Made by a program: the position numbers and the translations under genes. A stretch of 44,416 bases of DNA, from positions 1 through 44,416 of the forward strand of contig JASCPF010000022.1 in the NCBI GenBank assembly GCA_029959325.1, in the 5' to 3' direction. Position 1 is the first letter of the stretch. Each line of letters starts with the position of its first letter. Below the pieces are notes generated by a model. It did not search any database. It worked only from the letters and a program-made list of their open reading frames with translations, and had not been told where the DNA came from. Below, one piece after another: positions 1 to 9,362 of this stretch. The DNA is from Microbacteriaceae bacterium PS02068 (GTDB taxonomy: Bacteria; Actinomycetota; Actinomycetes; Actinomycetales; Microbacteriaceae).

Positions 1-1428
1 AGCCTCGCCGCCGCCCGGGCGTGGGTCGCCCGCGCGGCGGATGCCCCGGCGCCCGCCCGCGCCGACGCAGCGCTCGTCGAGCTGCCGATCGTCTACGACG
101 GCCCCGACCTCGACGAACTGGCCGAAACCCTCGGCATCCCGGCCGCCGATCTCGCCGCGCAGCACGCCGCGTGCGAGTGGACCGTCGCCTTCACGGGGTT
201 CGCGCCCGGCTTCGGCTACCTCGTGAGCCCCGACTGGCCGCATCGCGTGCCCCGGCATCCCTCTCCGCGTACGCGGGTGCCGGCCGGGGCCGTGGGCCTC
301 GCGGGCGAGTTCGCCGGGGCCTACCCCCGCGAGACCCCCGGCGGCTGGCAGCTGATCGGCACCACCCCGGCATCCCTCTTCGACCCGCATCGCGACCCGC
401 CCGCGCTCCTCGCGCCCGGCACGCGCGTGCGCTTCGTCCCCGCGCCGGCCCCCGACCCAAGCACCGCGGGACTGCACCTCGCGGCCGAGACCCTGGGGAG
501 CACCCCCGGTCTCGGCCGCCAGATGCAGTCTCGCGGAAACGGGCCCGCTCTGACGGTCGTCGAGCCGGGGCTGCTCGCCACCGTGCAGGATCAGGGGCGA
601 GCGGGGCACGCGGCGGCCGGCATCGCGCGCTCGGGCGCGGCCGACCGCGCGGCGCTGCGCACGGCGAACCGGCTGCTGGGCAATCCCGAGGATGCCGCGG
701 GCATCGAGATCACGATGGGCGGATTCCGAGCCCGCGCCGAGACCGATCTGCGCGTCGTCGTCACGGGCGCGTGGGGCCCACTCCAGATCGCCCATCGCCC
801 CGCCGACCCCTACACGGTGCACGATTGGCCGCGCGGCACCGAGCTGCACGTCGGCTGGTTCGACCACGGTGCGCGCGCCTACCTCGCCGTCCGCGGAGGG
901 GTGGATGCCGAGGTCGTCGCCGGTTCGCGCTCGACCGACACGCTCTCGGGTCTCGGTGCGGGCGCAGGCCACGGGCCCCTCCGCGCCGGCGACACGCTCG
1001 CGCTCGCCGACGCGCATCCCGCCGCGCCGGTCCCGCCCGACGCCCTGCATCCGTGGAGCCCGCCGGGCGATGCCGCGATCACCCTCGAGCTCGCCCCCGG
1101 CCCCCGCGCCGACTGGGTCGAGGGCACCGCCGCGCTCTTCGAGCAGGTCTGGACGGTCTCGAACCAGGCCGATCGCGTCGGCATCCGCCTCGACGGGCCG
1201 CACCTCGAAACCCCGCCGCTCGCGCGCACGCGCCGCGACGAGCTGCCGAGCGAGGGCATGCTGCCCGGCGCGATCCAGGTGCCGCCCGACGGTCGCCCCG
1301 TGATCCTGGGCCCCGACGGCCCGGTGACCGGCGGCTACCCCGTGATCGCGGTGGTGACGGATGCCTCGCGCGACGCCCTCGCGCAGGCCCGCCCCGGCAC
1401 GCGCCTGCGGTTCCGCCACGCGCGCTGA
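1..1428 (+). CDS. 5-oxoprolinase subunit B/C fusion (PxpB-PxpC, KipI-KipA type), 5' end cut off
   Basis: The frame is open from base 1, so the start lies upstream of the window; about 475 residues are visible. The first ~150 residues match the KipI/PxpB family: a YDGPDLDELA segment, the GFAPGFGYL motif, and then PRHPSPRTRVPAGAVG and PGGWQLIGTT. From about residue 180 the sequence changes to the KipA/PxpC family, with VVEPGLLATVQDQGR, GAADRAALRTANRLLGN and a C-terminal ILGPDGPVTGGYPVIA. In bacteria PxpB and PxpC act with PxpA to hydrolyse 5-oxoproline to glutamate using ATP, in the cytoplasm; the fused form is also often labelled allophanate hydrolase or urea amidolyase-like. PxpA is not in the window and would be expected upstream. 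The stop is 4 nt from the stop of the convergent alpha-mannosidase gene. Confidence 0.9.
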   Translation, partial: SLAAARAWVARAADAPAPARADAALVELPIVYDGPDLDELAETLGIPAADLAAQHAACEWTVAFTGFAPGFGYLVSPDWPHRVPRHPSPRTRVPAGAVGLAGEFAGAYPRETPGGWQLIGTTPASLFDPHRDPPALLAPGTRVRFVPAPAPDPSTAGLHLAAETLGSTPGLGRQMQSRGNGPALTVVEPGLLATVQDQGRAGHAAAGIARSGAADRAALRTANRLLGNPEDAAGIEITMGGFRARAETDLRVVVTGAWGPLQIAHRPADPYTVHDWPRGTELHVGWFDHGARAYLAVRGGVDAEVVAGSRSTDTLSGLGAGAGHGPLRAGDTLALADAHPAAPVPPDALHPWSPPGDAAITLELAPGPRADWVEGTAALFEQVWTVSNQADRVGIRLDGPHLETPPLARTRRDELPSEGMLPGAIQVPPDGRPVILGPDGPVTGGYPVIAVVTDASRDALAQARPGTRLRFRHAR

Positions 1429-1432
1429 CGCG

Positions 1433-4429
1433 CTACTCCCACCGGGGTGCGACGAACCGCGCCGTCACGAGGTGGAAGGGGAGCAGGTCCAGGGTGAGCT
1501 CGCCGTCGGCGCCATCGAGGATCTCGCCGGCGGGGCGCTCCAAGACATCCGTGACACGCGCGCTGTCGTAGGCGAATCGGGGTCGCAGGTGCACGCGGGT
1601 GCGGGTGCCGGTGGCTTCGTACATCCGCACGATGACATCGCCCGACCCGTCGAACGCCAGCTTCACGCAGTCGATCACGACCGCATCATCGACAGGGGAG
1701 AACAGCAGGGTGTACGGCTCGAGACCCGCGTGATCCGGAACCGCCGAGAGCCTGCTCACTTCGCGCAGGGCGTCGACCGTATCGGCTCCTGCCACCAGAC
1801 GCGTCCGGAACTCGTGCCGGCCGCGGTCGGCGTCAGGGTCGGGGTGGCTCGGGCTGCGCAGGAGCGTCTGCCTGATCTCGGTGCAGGCCCCTCCGCCGGT
1901 GCGATGCTCGCGTGTGGCTTCATGACCGAAGATCCCGTCGTTGACGACGGCGACGCCGTAGCCGGGTTCAGCCGCCCGCACGTAACGGTGGCCGCACACC
2001 TCGAAGCGTGCGCGGTCCCAGGACGTGTTCCGAACCGTGGGGCGCTCGATGTAGCCGTGTTGGATCTGGTACTGGACGCTGTCTGTGCTCACATCCAGCG
2101 GAATCGCCAGCTTCAGCAGCGTGTGGCGGTGCTGCCAGTCCACGAGCGTCCTGATCTCGACCACGGCCGACGTGCTGTCGACCACGTACTGCTGTACGAA
2201 CGTCGAGCTGCCGGAGTGGCGCGTGACCTCGACGCCCACTCCGTCGCTCTCGTCGAGAAGGCGCACCCCGTCGACATCCGTGATCTCCCACTGGGTGTCG
2301 CGGTAGCTCGCTTCGATCTCCCACGCTTCATACAGCGCGGGGATGTCGCGATGCAGCTGCAGAGTGCCGATTCTGCCGCCCGGGGGCACGAGATCGCGCT
2401 CTGAGCGGCGGTCGAAGACGCGATCGAGCAGCCCGTCTCGGTCCACGTGGACGATGAGGTGGTCCGAGGTGACTGTCCACCCGTCCGCGTCCTCCGCAGT
2501 CGTGGCCGGAGCCGTGGCCGGAGCACTCTCGACTCGTGCGGCAGCGGGCGGCAGAGCGACCGCGTCGAGCGCGGCGCGCCCCTCGGCGATGATCTCTGCC
2601 AATCGCGCCTGCGTCGACCGATGGGTCTCTCGCATCTCGCGGTGCACCCAGGCGATCGAGGTTCCGGGCAGGACGTCGTGGAACTGGCCGAGCAGCACGC
2701 CCCGCCACAGCTGCCGGAGTTCGTCGCCCGGGTACGTCAAGCCGGCGATCACCGAGGCTGCGGCGCGCACCGCCTCGGCGTCACGGAAGAGGTTCTCGCA
2801 CCGCAGGTTGCCGAGCTTCATCTCTCGCTGCGAGGTGTAGGTACCGCGATGCAGTTCGAGGTACAGCTCACCCGACCACACGGGGGCGTCGGGCAACTGC
2901 TCGTGTGCGACGGCGAAGAACTCGGCAGGAGTGCCCATGGACACCCGGGGGAGGCCATCGATATCGGCCGCGCGCTTGGCCTGCGCGAGCATCTCGCGGG
3001 TGGGGCCACCGCCACCGTCGCCATAGCCGAACGGGACGAGCGCGATATCGCCTCGGCCCTTCTCTGCGTACTGATCGTCGCTGCGCAGAAGGTCCGTCGC
3101 GCTGAGTTCCGCGTTGTAGATGTCCACGGAGGGCATGTGGGTGAACACGCGCGTTCCGTCGTGACCCTCCCACCAGAACGTCGTGAAGGGGAAGCGGTTG
3201 GTGTCGTTCCACGACAGCTTCTGCGTGAGTGCGAAGCGCTTGCCCGCCGCCCGCGCGATCTGGGGGAGCGCTGCGGAGTAGCCGAACGAGTCGGGTAGCC
3301 ACAGCTCATCGGTCTCGATCCCGAACTTCTCCTGAAAGTACAGGGTCCCCTCGACGAACTGCCTGACCAGCGACTCTCCGGAGGGGAGGTTCGTGTCGGC
3401 TTCGACCCACATGCCGCCGACGGGAATGAACCGTCCCTCACTGACGCGCTCGGCGATGCGGGCGAACAGCTCGGGATAGTCCTCCTCCACCCAGGCGAAC
3501 TGCTGCGCAGAGGATGCCGCGAAGACGAACTCCGGATCGGCATCCATCAGCGCCAGCGCGTTCGCGAAGGTTCGCGCGGCCTTTCGGCGGGTCTCTCTCG
3601 CCGGCCACAGCCACGCGCTGTCGATGTGCGCGTGACCCACCGCCACGACGCGGTGCGCCCCGGCGCGCGCCGGCTGTGCGAGAACGTCCTCGAGCGCCGC
3701 GCGGGCGGCCGGCGCGGTGCCCGCGATGTCGTCCGGATCGAGGTGGGCCAGCGCCTTTCGCAGGGCAAGGGTGATCGATGCGGCTCGGGAACCCGTCGGA
3801 TCCTGTGTCCGCGCGATTCCCTCGATCGTGTGCAGATCGTCGAGCAGGGTGCGCACGTTCTCGTCGATCAGCTCGAGCCGAGCGCCCCCGAAGCGGTAGA
3901 GCGGTTCGCGAGGAGCGGTGAGGACATCGCCCATCGGCGTCGGGCGGCTGGTCAGACGGGTGCCGGTGACGTCTCCGTCCGCGAAGAGCATGTTCGGGTT
4001 GGCGGATGCCTCCACGAAGCGCACAACGGAGCGGTGCGCCTCGCGCGCAAGCGGGACGCGATGGTTCATGGGTTCGACCGCGCGGTCGATACGGCCGTCG
4101 GCCGTCCAGATCGTTCCCTCGCACTGGAACCCCGGACGCAGGTGGCTGAAGCCCAGGTCGACGTTCAGGTACGTGCGCCCGAGGTCCCAGTCGCCGGGAA
4201 TGTCGACGTCCACACGGAACCAGGTCGTTCCCCAGGGTGGGCCCCACGGTTCGCCGGGTGTGAGCGCGGTGAACTCCTGCGCGAACGCTTCAGACCAGGG
4301 CACGGGCTCTCCGGGAGCGTCCCACGCGGTGACGGCGGCAGGTCGCTGCTGAGCCACCATCGCCGGCACGAGCCAGTCTGACCGGATGCGATCGAGCCGA
4401 AGGAGCGTCTGGGTGAGTTCGTCGTTCAT
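1433..4429 (-). CDS. GH38 alpha-mannosidase, cytoplasmic
   Basis: This 998-residue protein has the usual length and order of family GH38. An N-terminal beta region (~1-260) is followed by the catalytic domain, which opens with GHAHIDSAWLWPARET (metal ligands H266 and D270 by family analogy; H268 lies between them). The nucleophile motif LPDSFGYSAALPQ follows, with D380 the expected nucleophile. The alpha-mannosidase middle-domain signature LHRGTYTSQREMKLGN comes next, and a large C-terminal beta domain ends the protein. There is no signal peptide, so it probably removes terminal alpha-mannose from imported oligosaccharides. The ATG start overlaps the stop of the upstream rhamnosidase gene (ATGA), which suggests translational coupling. 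The linkage cleaved cannot be read from sequence. Confidence 0.93.
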   Translation of the reverse strand: MNDELTQTLLRLDRIRSDWLVPAMVAQQRPAAVTAWDAPGEPVPWSEAFAQEFTALTPGEPWGPPWGTTWFRVDVDIPGDWDLGRTYLNVDLGFSHLRPGFQCEGTIWTADGRIDRAVEPMNHRVPLAREAHRSVVRFVEASANPNMLFADGDVTGTRLTSRPTPMGDVLTAPREPLYRFGGARLELIDENVRTLLDDLHTIEGIARTQDPTGSRAASITLALRKALAHLDPDDIAGTAPAARAALEDVLAQPARAGAHRVVAVGHAHIDSAWLWPARETRRKAARTFANALALMDADPEFVFAASSAQQFAWVEEDYPELFARIAERVSEGRFIPVGGMWVEADTNLPSGESLVRQFVEGTLYFQEKFGIETDELWLPDSFGYSAALPQIARAAGKRFALTQKLSWNDTNRFPFTTFWWEGHDGTRVFTHMPSVDIYNAELSATDLLRSDDQYAEKGRGDIALVPFGYGDGGGGPTREMLAQAKRAADIDGLPRVSMGTPAEFFAVAHEQLPDAPVWSGELYLELHRGTYTSQREMKLGNLRCENLFRDAEAVRAAASVIAGLTYPGDELRQLWRGVLLGQFHDVLPGTSIAWVHREMRETHRSTQARLAEIIAEGRAALDAVALPPAAARVESAPATAPATTAEDADGWTVTSDHLIVHVDRDGLLDRVFDRRSERDLVPPGGRIGTLQLHRDIPALYEAWEIEASYRDTQWEITDVDGVRLLDESDGVGVEVTRHSGSSTFVQQYVVDSTSAVVEIRTLVDWQHRHTLLKLAIPLDVSTDSVQYQIQHGYIERPTVRNTSWDRARFEVCGHRYVRAAEPGYGVAVVNDGIFGHEATREHRTGGGACTEIRQTLLRSPSHPDPDADRGRHEFRTRLVAGADTVDALREVSRLSAVPDHAGLEPYTLLFSPVDDAVVIDCVKLAFDGSGDVIVRMYEATGTRTRVHLRPRFAYDSARVTDVLERPAGEILDGADGELTLDLLPFHLVTARFVAPRWE

Positions 4430-6714
4430 CGAGCGTCGCCCTCCGCAAGCGCGAAATCACTGACCGCGTCCGGCGTCCGCCGCGTGAGCACGTGCGTCCC
4501 TGCGGCGAGGTCGACGGCGGGATGCCACGAACTGCCGACGCGGGCGACCGTTCCCTCCGGCACATCCACTTCCAGCACGTCGTGATCCGGCAGACGCTCC
4601 CACCGCACCCGAAGCAGCCCGCGCGAGGTCTCGAGTGATGTCTCCGCCCATCGGAGGCCACCCAGTCCCACGAGCGGGTCCACGATGAACTCGCCGTATC
4701 CCGGCGTCGCGGGGGCGATGCCGCCGACGCGTCGATGGAGGAAGTCGGCGACCGAGCCGAACGCATAGTGGTTGAAGCTCGTCATCTCGCCCGGGTTGAT
4801 CGAGCCGTCGGGCAGCATCGAGTCCCAGCGTTCCCAGATGGTCGTGGCGCCCATGGTCACGGGGTAGAGCCACGAGGGGATCTCGGTCTGCAGCAGGACA
4901 CGCCCGACGTGGTCGATGTGACCGGTGCGCGCGAGCGCATCCAGCAGATAGGGCGTGCCCGCGAAGCCCGTCATCACTCGGAAGCCCGATTGCTCGACCA
5001 GCTCGGCGAGCCTTCGTCCCGCGGCGGCCTCGTCCCTGGCATCCAGCACATCGAAGGCGATGGCGAGGGCGTAGACGGCCTCGCAGTCCGAGGTGATGCG
5101 CCCGCCGCGCACGTAGGCGCGACGAAAGCCGTGGCGCGTCGTTTCAGCGAGCTGACTCCACCGGGCGGCGGCCTCTGCGTCGCCGAGCACCTCGGCGGTT
5201 TCGGCGAGCAGCGAGAACGTGCGGAACGCGCAGGCCGTCGCGACGACGCCCGTGTCCGCGCGAGAGCGGAACGGGTCGTCGGGCGGCGCCAGCGGGTCGA
5301 GCCAGTCCCCGAACTGGAAGCCGCCCTCCCACAGGCCGGACGGAGACAACAGCCGCGCCACGCGCTCACCGTGTGCCGTCATCGATGCGTACTGGGCGCG
5401 CAGCACCGCCGCGTGGCCGTACGCAGTCCACAGCGCCCACGGCACCCACACCGCCGCATCGCCCCAGATCGCAGTGTCGACCGCGGGGAGATCTCCCGGG
5501 TCGTCGAGGTACTTCAGGACGTCGGGCACGAGGTGCGGCACGCGCCCGTCGCCGAGCTCTTGCTCGGCAGCGACGTCTCGCAGCCAGTCGCCGAGGAAGC
5601 CCCCGACATCGAAGAGGAACGCGGCGGTCGGCGCGAAGACCGCGATGTCACCGGTCCAGCCGAGTCGTTCGTCGCGTTGCGGGCAGTCGGTGGGCAGGTA
5701 GACGAAGTTGCCGCGCAAGCCCCACACGACGTTCTCGTGCAGGCGATTGAGGGCAGGTTCCGAACAGGCGAAGTGCCCCGTGCGCTCGATGTCCGACCCC
5801 ACGACCACCGCCGTGACGGCGTCCTCGATCGGGCCGAAAGAGTCGAGCCATCCCTCGAAACCTGCGTAGCGGAACCCGTGGAACGTGAGCGTCGGCTCGA
5901 AGACGTCTCCGCCGCCGCTGAGCACGTGGGTGTCGGTCGCGCGGGCCGTACGCAGGGGTCGCAGCGCCAACCGACCGTCCTCGAGCACCTCGGCGTGGCG
6001 GACGGTGATCGTGTGGCCCCGGGGTCCAGTGACCTCGACACGGACGAACCCGACCAGGTTCTGGCCGAAATCGACGATCACGGTGCCGTCTGCGTCACGC
6101 CACGACCGCTGCGGGCGGATCGCCTCGGTTCGACGCACCGGCGGCGCGTCATGGGGCACGAGCGCGGCGCCGTCGGCCTCGACTCGCGTCACCTTCCCTG
6201 CGGCGGGCGACGCCGCGACGCGGGCGTCGGTGACCTGCCCGTCGTAGAGTTCGGCGGCGCGCACGTCGGTCGCGCGCCACTCCCACGATCCGTCGGTCGC
6301 GATCGTCTGCACCCGTCCGTCGGCATACACGACGTCCAGCCGGGCGAGCAGGGCGGGACGCGCGCCGTAGATCGCGGACTGATCACGGAAGCCGAGCCGT
6401 CCGGCGTACCAGCCGGGGGCGAGCTGAAAGTCGAGGGCGACAGTGTCTGCCAGCAGAGCGGTCACATCGTCTTCCCGGTAGCGGAGACGCCGTTCGTAGG
6501 TCGTCCACCCGGGCACGAGCAGGGCGTCCGTCACCGGCATCCCGTTGATGCGCGCTTCGACGATGCCGCGGGCGCTCCACCGCAGCGTCGCAGAGCGCAC
6601 GGCGTCGACGGGCTGATCGAGGCCCACGGTCCGGAAGATCGCGGGAGTGAGGAGGTCGGTCGGGGCGGAGACGAAGCTCGCGGGTGCCCACGTGTCCTGA
6701 TCGGGATCGTTCAC
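4426..6714 (-). CDS. GH78 alpha-L-rhamnosidase, cytoplasmic
   Basis: The reading frame extends upstream to 6990, but the true start is taken as the GTG at 6714-6712. It overlaps the lacI stop as GTGA, and the protein-like sequence begins there; residues before it are Arg-rich noise antisense to the regulator. The result is 762 residues. An N-terminal rhamnosidase beta domain contains RINGMPVTDALLVPGWTTYE. The (alpha/alpha)6 barrel carries the family acid motif DCPQRDERLGWTGD (D343, E349, D356), and GATTIWERWDSM supplies the expected general base E628. It would release L-rhamnose from oligosaccharides inside the cell, since no signal peptide is seen. It is slightly shorter than many GH78 proteins because it lacks an extra leading beta domain. 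It sits between lacI and the GH38 gene with 4-nt overlaps on both sides. Confidence 0.92.
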   Translation of the reverse strand: MNDPDQDTWAPASFVSAPTDLLTPAIFRTVGLDQPVDAVRSATLRWSARGIVEARINGMPVTDALLVPGWTTYERRLRYREDDVTALLADTVALDFQLAPGWYAGRLGFRDQSAIYGARPALLARLDVVYADGRVQTIATDGSWEWRATDVRAAELYDGQVTDARVAASPAAGKVTRVEADGAALVPHDAPPVRRTEAIRPQRSWRDADGTVIVDFGQNLVGFVRVEVTGPRGHTITVRHAEVLEDGRLALRPLRTARATDTHVLSGGGDVFEPTLTFHGFRYAGFEGWLDSFGPIEDAVTAVVVGSDIERTGHFACSEPALNRLHENVVWGLRGNFVYLPTDCPQRDERLGWTGDIAVFAPTAAFLFDVGGFLGDWLRDVAAEQELGDGRVPHLVPDVLKYLDDPGDLPAVDTAIWGDAAVWVPWALWTAYGHAAVLRAQYASMTAHGERVARLLSPSGLWEGGFQFGDWLDPLAPPDDPFRSRADTGVVATACAFRTFSLLAETAEVLGDAEAAARWSQLAETTRHGFRRAYVRGGRITSDCEAVYALAIAFDVLDARDEAAAGRRLAELVEQSGFRVMTGFAGTPYLLDALARTGHIDHVGRVLLQTEIPSWLYPVTMGATTIWERWDSMLPDGSINPGEMTSFNHYAFGSVADFLHRRVGGIAPATPGYGEFIVDPLVGLGGLRWAETSLETSRGLLRVRWERLPDHDVLEVDVPEGTVARVGSSWHPAVDLAAGTHVLTRRTPDAVSDFALAEGDAR

Positions 6715-7772
6715 GGTGCTGTCCGTCGCGCTCGCGGTGAGATCGCGATGTCCGCCGCGGTGCTTCCCACCGTGGACTCGCGCACGATCAGGGTGGGCTC
6801 GATCACCCGCTGCAGGGGTCCGTGTGCATCCGGACGCCCGGCGATCGAGTCGACAAGGAGGTCGAACGCGATCTCGCCGATGAGTTCGGCGCGGACGCCG
6901 ATCGAGGAAAGCGGGGTGGATGCCACGGCGGCGATGTCGTCGCCGTCGAAGCCGATCACGGCCACGTCTTCGGGCACCCGCACCCCGCACGACGTCAGTC
7001 CGCGGACGATGCCGAGCCCGACGAGGTCGTTCACGGCGAAGATCCCGTCGGGTCGATGGTTGCCCCGCGTCGCGATCTCGACACCGGCAGCCACTCCCGA
7101 GGCGAGATCGCGCTCGTCGGCTCGGAGGATCTCGAGTGTCGCACCGGCGACTTCGCCGACGGCGCGGCTGGCGCCGTCGAACCGCTCGCTGACCTGCGTC
7201 AGCGTCAGCGGTCCGCCGACGAAGGCGATGCGGCTGCGTCCGATCTCGAGCAGGTGATGCGCAGCGAGATACCCTCCGCGGGCGTCGTCGGCCGAGACGG
7301 ACGGCTGATCGTCCGATGTCGCGCGCCAGCCCGACACCACCGTCGGGGTGCCGCGGTCGCGCATCAGCGCGAGCTGGGGTTCGAGGTTGGTGACGGGGGC
7401 GATGATGACTCCGGCGACCCGCTTGCGCTCGAACAGCTGCAAGTACTCGATCTGTCGCTGCACCTGGCCGGCGGAGTTGGCGATCAGGACGGTTCGTCCG
7501 GTCGCCTCGGCACGTCGCTCGATGGCGTCGGCGGCGAGGCCGGCGAAGGGATTCGCGAATTCGAGGGCGACGTAGCCGATCGTGCCGCCATCGCCGGAGA
7601 TGAGCTTGCGCGCGGCGTCGGACGGGATGTAGCCGAGGCGCTCGATGGCATCGGCGACGCGCTCACGCGTCGTCGGTGAGAGCGCATCCGGCCGGTTCAG
7701 GAAGTTCGACACGGTAGCCCGCGACACGTCTGCTGCGGCGGCTACGTCGCCGATCGATACTCGCTTCACCAT
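6711..7772 (-). CDS. LacI-family transcriptional regulator of the glycan locus
   Basis: This is a 353-residue LacI/GalR regulator. The N-terminal helix-turn-helix reads VSIGDVAAAADVSRATVSNF, followed by the hinge helix region GYIPSDAARKL. A periplasmic-binding-protein-like sensor domain follows, with GYVALEFANPFA, the RIAFVGGP strand and the PEDVAVIGFDGDDIAA motif near the C-terminus. The open frame runs back to 7919, but the ATG at 7772-7770 starts exactly at the family N-terminus (MVKRVSIGDV) and has GGAG about 6 nt upstream. It is the first gene of the leftward operon and is divergent from the transporter genes. It most likely represses both directions until a sugar released from the target glycan binds. 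The inducer is unknown. Confidence 0.92.
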   Translation of the reverse strand: MVKRVSIGDVAAAADVSRATVSNFLNRPDALSPTTRERVADAIERLGYIPSDAARKLISGDGGTIGYVALEFANPFAGLAADAIERRAEATGRTVLIANSAGQVQRQIEYLQLFERKRVAGVIIAPVTNLEPQLALMRDRGTPTVVSGWRATSDDQPSVSADDARGGYLAAHHLLEIGRSRIAFVGGPLTLTQVSERFDGASRAVGEVAGATLEILRADERDLASGVAAGVEIATRGNHRPDGIFAVNDLVGLGIVRGLTSCGVRVPEDVAVIGFDGDDIAAVASTPLSSIGVRAELIGEIAFDLLVDSIAGRPDAHGPLQRVIEPTLIVRESTVGSTAADIAISPRARRTAP

Positions 7773-7873
7773 TGATCTCCGAGTGGATGATTGAACTGAT
7801 CTATCACACGGTAGCAGACGTTTTGAGCGGAAAGTCGGGAAGTATCGGGTAGCAAACTCACGAAAAGATGGAC

Positions 7874-7903
7874 TTGTTGAACTAGTACAAAACGAGGTAA
7901 CGT
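7874..7903 (+). promoter_or_regulatory. Predicted promoter of the transporter operon
   Basis: A -35-like TTGTTG at 7874-7879 and a -10-like TAACGT at 7898-7903 are separated by 18 nt, about 50 nt upstream of the binding-protein start. The spacing and TANNNT form fit a sigma70-type promoter. It is predicted from sequence only. No convincing promoter was found for the opposite (lacI) direction. Confidence 0.45.
7877..7890. promoter_or_regulatory. Candidate LacI-family operator
   Basis: TTGAACTAGTACAA is an inverted repeat centred on ACTAGT, with 12 of 14 positions symmetric. It lies inside the predicted promoter, between and over its -35 and spacer, where a bound repressor would block transcription. 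The half-site TTGAACT also occurs at 7791-7797, near the lacI start. Assignment to the adjacent LacI protein is inference. Confidence 0.45.
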
Positions 7904-7943
7904 GCATTCGAGGCCGCACCAGCAGGCCACAGCATCACATGAC

Positions 7944-7950
7944 AAAGGAG
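7944..7950 (+). promoter_or_regulatory. Strong ribosome binding site that fixes the binding-protein start
   Basis: AAAGGAG lies 6 nt before the GTG at 7957. An in-frame ATG at 7939 precedes this site and would translate through it, so the GTG is the better start. Confidence 0.75.
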
Positions 7951-7956
7951 TTTTCT

Positions 7957-9345
7957 GTGAAGAGTTCGATTCTGAGAGTCACGGGCGTGGCGGGCGCGGT
8001 GGTCATCGCCGCGTCGCTGCTCGCGGGGTGCACGAGCACTCCCTCTGAGCCCGCCGACGGCAAGGTCGAGATCACCGTCGGCGATCTGCCCAGCACGGCC
8101 GATGAGGCCTCGCGCACTGCCTACCTCGATCAGGTGTCGAAGTTCGAGGAGGCGAACCCGAACATCACCATCAAGGCGGTGGAAGACAAGTACGACCCGA
8201 CGACGTTCGCCGCGCAGCTCGCCGGCGGCACCCTTCCCACCAGCCTCACCGTGCCGCTGACCGAGATCCAGTCGCTCATCACGCGCGGCCAGGTGAAGGA
8301 CCTCTCGACGTACTACGACTCGAGTGACGTCCTGAAGGCGCTGGCGCCGACGACGACCGCGAGCTTGACGAAGGACGGCAAGTACTTCGGTGTACCGACC
8401 GACGCCTTCACGCTCTCGCTCATCGTCAACCGCTCTGTTCTGAAGGCGGCGGGTCTCGACCCCGACAACGTCGATCTGTCGAGCTGGGATGCCGTCCAGA
8501 CAGCAGCCAAGCAGGTGACCGACAAGACGGATGCCGCGGGGCTCCTCTTCATGACGAAGGACAACCTCGGTGGGTGGCTGACGACCGCACTGACCGCGAC
8601 GTTCGGCGGCCAGATGCAGACCCAGAACAGCGACGGTAAGTGGGAGTCGACCGTTGACGGACCGGCTGTCGAGAAGGCCCTCTCGTACCTGAAGACGCTC
8701 CGCTGGCAGGATGATTCGCTCGGTGCGAACATGCTCCTCGGCTTCCCGGACGGTGGGGCTGCGTTCTCTTCGGGGCAGTACGGGATCATGGTCGGCGTGC
8801 CCGGCTGGTACGGCGTCTTCGTGAACAACAACGGCATGCCCAAGGACGACTTCGGGCTGTTCCCGCTGCCGCAAGAGGCCGACGGCCTCGGTTCGCTCGG
8901 CGGTGGGGCGGTCGCGATCGTCCGTCCCGACGCCACCGATGCGGAGGCTGCGGCCGCCGTGAAGTGGTACGAGTTCCGCTATCTCGCGCAGTTCACCGAC
9001 ACCGCGGTCGCCAAGCAGATGGCCGAAGCCGGCAGCTCCGACCCCACCGCCGTCGTTCCCGCCGTCGGACTGCCCCTGGTGAGCGCCGAGAAGTACAAGG
9101 CATACCTCGAGGCGATCAAGCCCTTCATCAACGTGCCGATGCAGAACCTGGCCCCCTACACCGATGCCACGCAGAGCGAGGATTTCCACATCGTGTCGGA
9201 GCCGCCGGTCGAGGCGCAGCAGATCTACGCGCTGATCGACTCTGTCGTGCAGGCTGTGCTCACCGATCAGAACGCCGACGTCAGCGCGCTGCTGAAGACG
9301 GCCCAGTCCCAGGCTGAGACGATCGTCGCCAACGCACAGGGCTGA
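7957..9345 (+). CDS. ABC transporter sugar-binding lipoprotein (family 1 extracellular solute-binding protein)
   Basis: The GTG at 7957 was chosen because a strong Shine-Dalgarno sequence sits 6 nt upstream, and because the product then begins MKSSILRVTG with a compact lipoprotein signal ending in the lipobox LLAGC. The mature 462-residue precursor has the layout of family 1 sugar-binding proteins: an early KFEEANPNITIK segment and a GGTLPTSLTVP stretch, then GQYGIMVGVPGWYGVF in the second lobe. It should be tethered outside the membrane and deliver oligosaccharides to the two downstream permeases. It is the first gene of the rightward operon and is followed by a very stable hairpin that may raise its level over that of the permeases. 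The ligand is not readable from sequence. Confidence 0.92.
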   Translation: MKSSILRVTGVAGAVVIAASLLAGCTSTPSEPADGKVEITVGDLPSTADEASRTAYLDQVSKFEEANPNITIKAVEDKYDPTTFAAQLAGGTLPTSLTVPLTEIQSLITRGQVKDLSTYYDSSDVLKALAPTTTASLTKDGKYFGVPTDAFTLSLIVNRSVLKAAGLDPDNVDLSSWDAVQTAAKQVTDKTDAAGLLFMTKDNLGGWLTTALTATFGGQMQTQNSDGKWESTVDGPAVEKALSYLKTLRWQDDSLGANMLLGFPDGGAAFSSGQYGIMVGVPGWYGVFVNNNGMPKDDFGLFPLPQEADGLGSLGGGAVAIVRPDATDAEAAAAVKWYEFRYLAQFTDTAVAKQMAEAGSSDPTAVVPAVGLPLVSAEKYKAYLEAIKPFINVPMQNLAPYTDATQSEDFHIVSEPPVEAQQIYALIDSVVQAVLTDQNADVSALLKTAQSQAETIVANAQG

Positions 9346-9362
9346 TCCCGGCACCATCCCCC

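Noticed and set aside
21..1571. 516-codon plus-strand open frame over the PxpB-PxpC gene
   Set aside because: Different frame from the recognisable oxoprolinase sequence; composition is Arg/Pro/Ala noise.
4735..7257. 840-codon plus-strand open frame opposite the rhamnosidase and lacI genes
   Set aside because: No family motif, Arg-rich, antisense to genes with catalytic and DNA-binding motifs.
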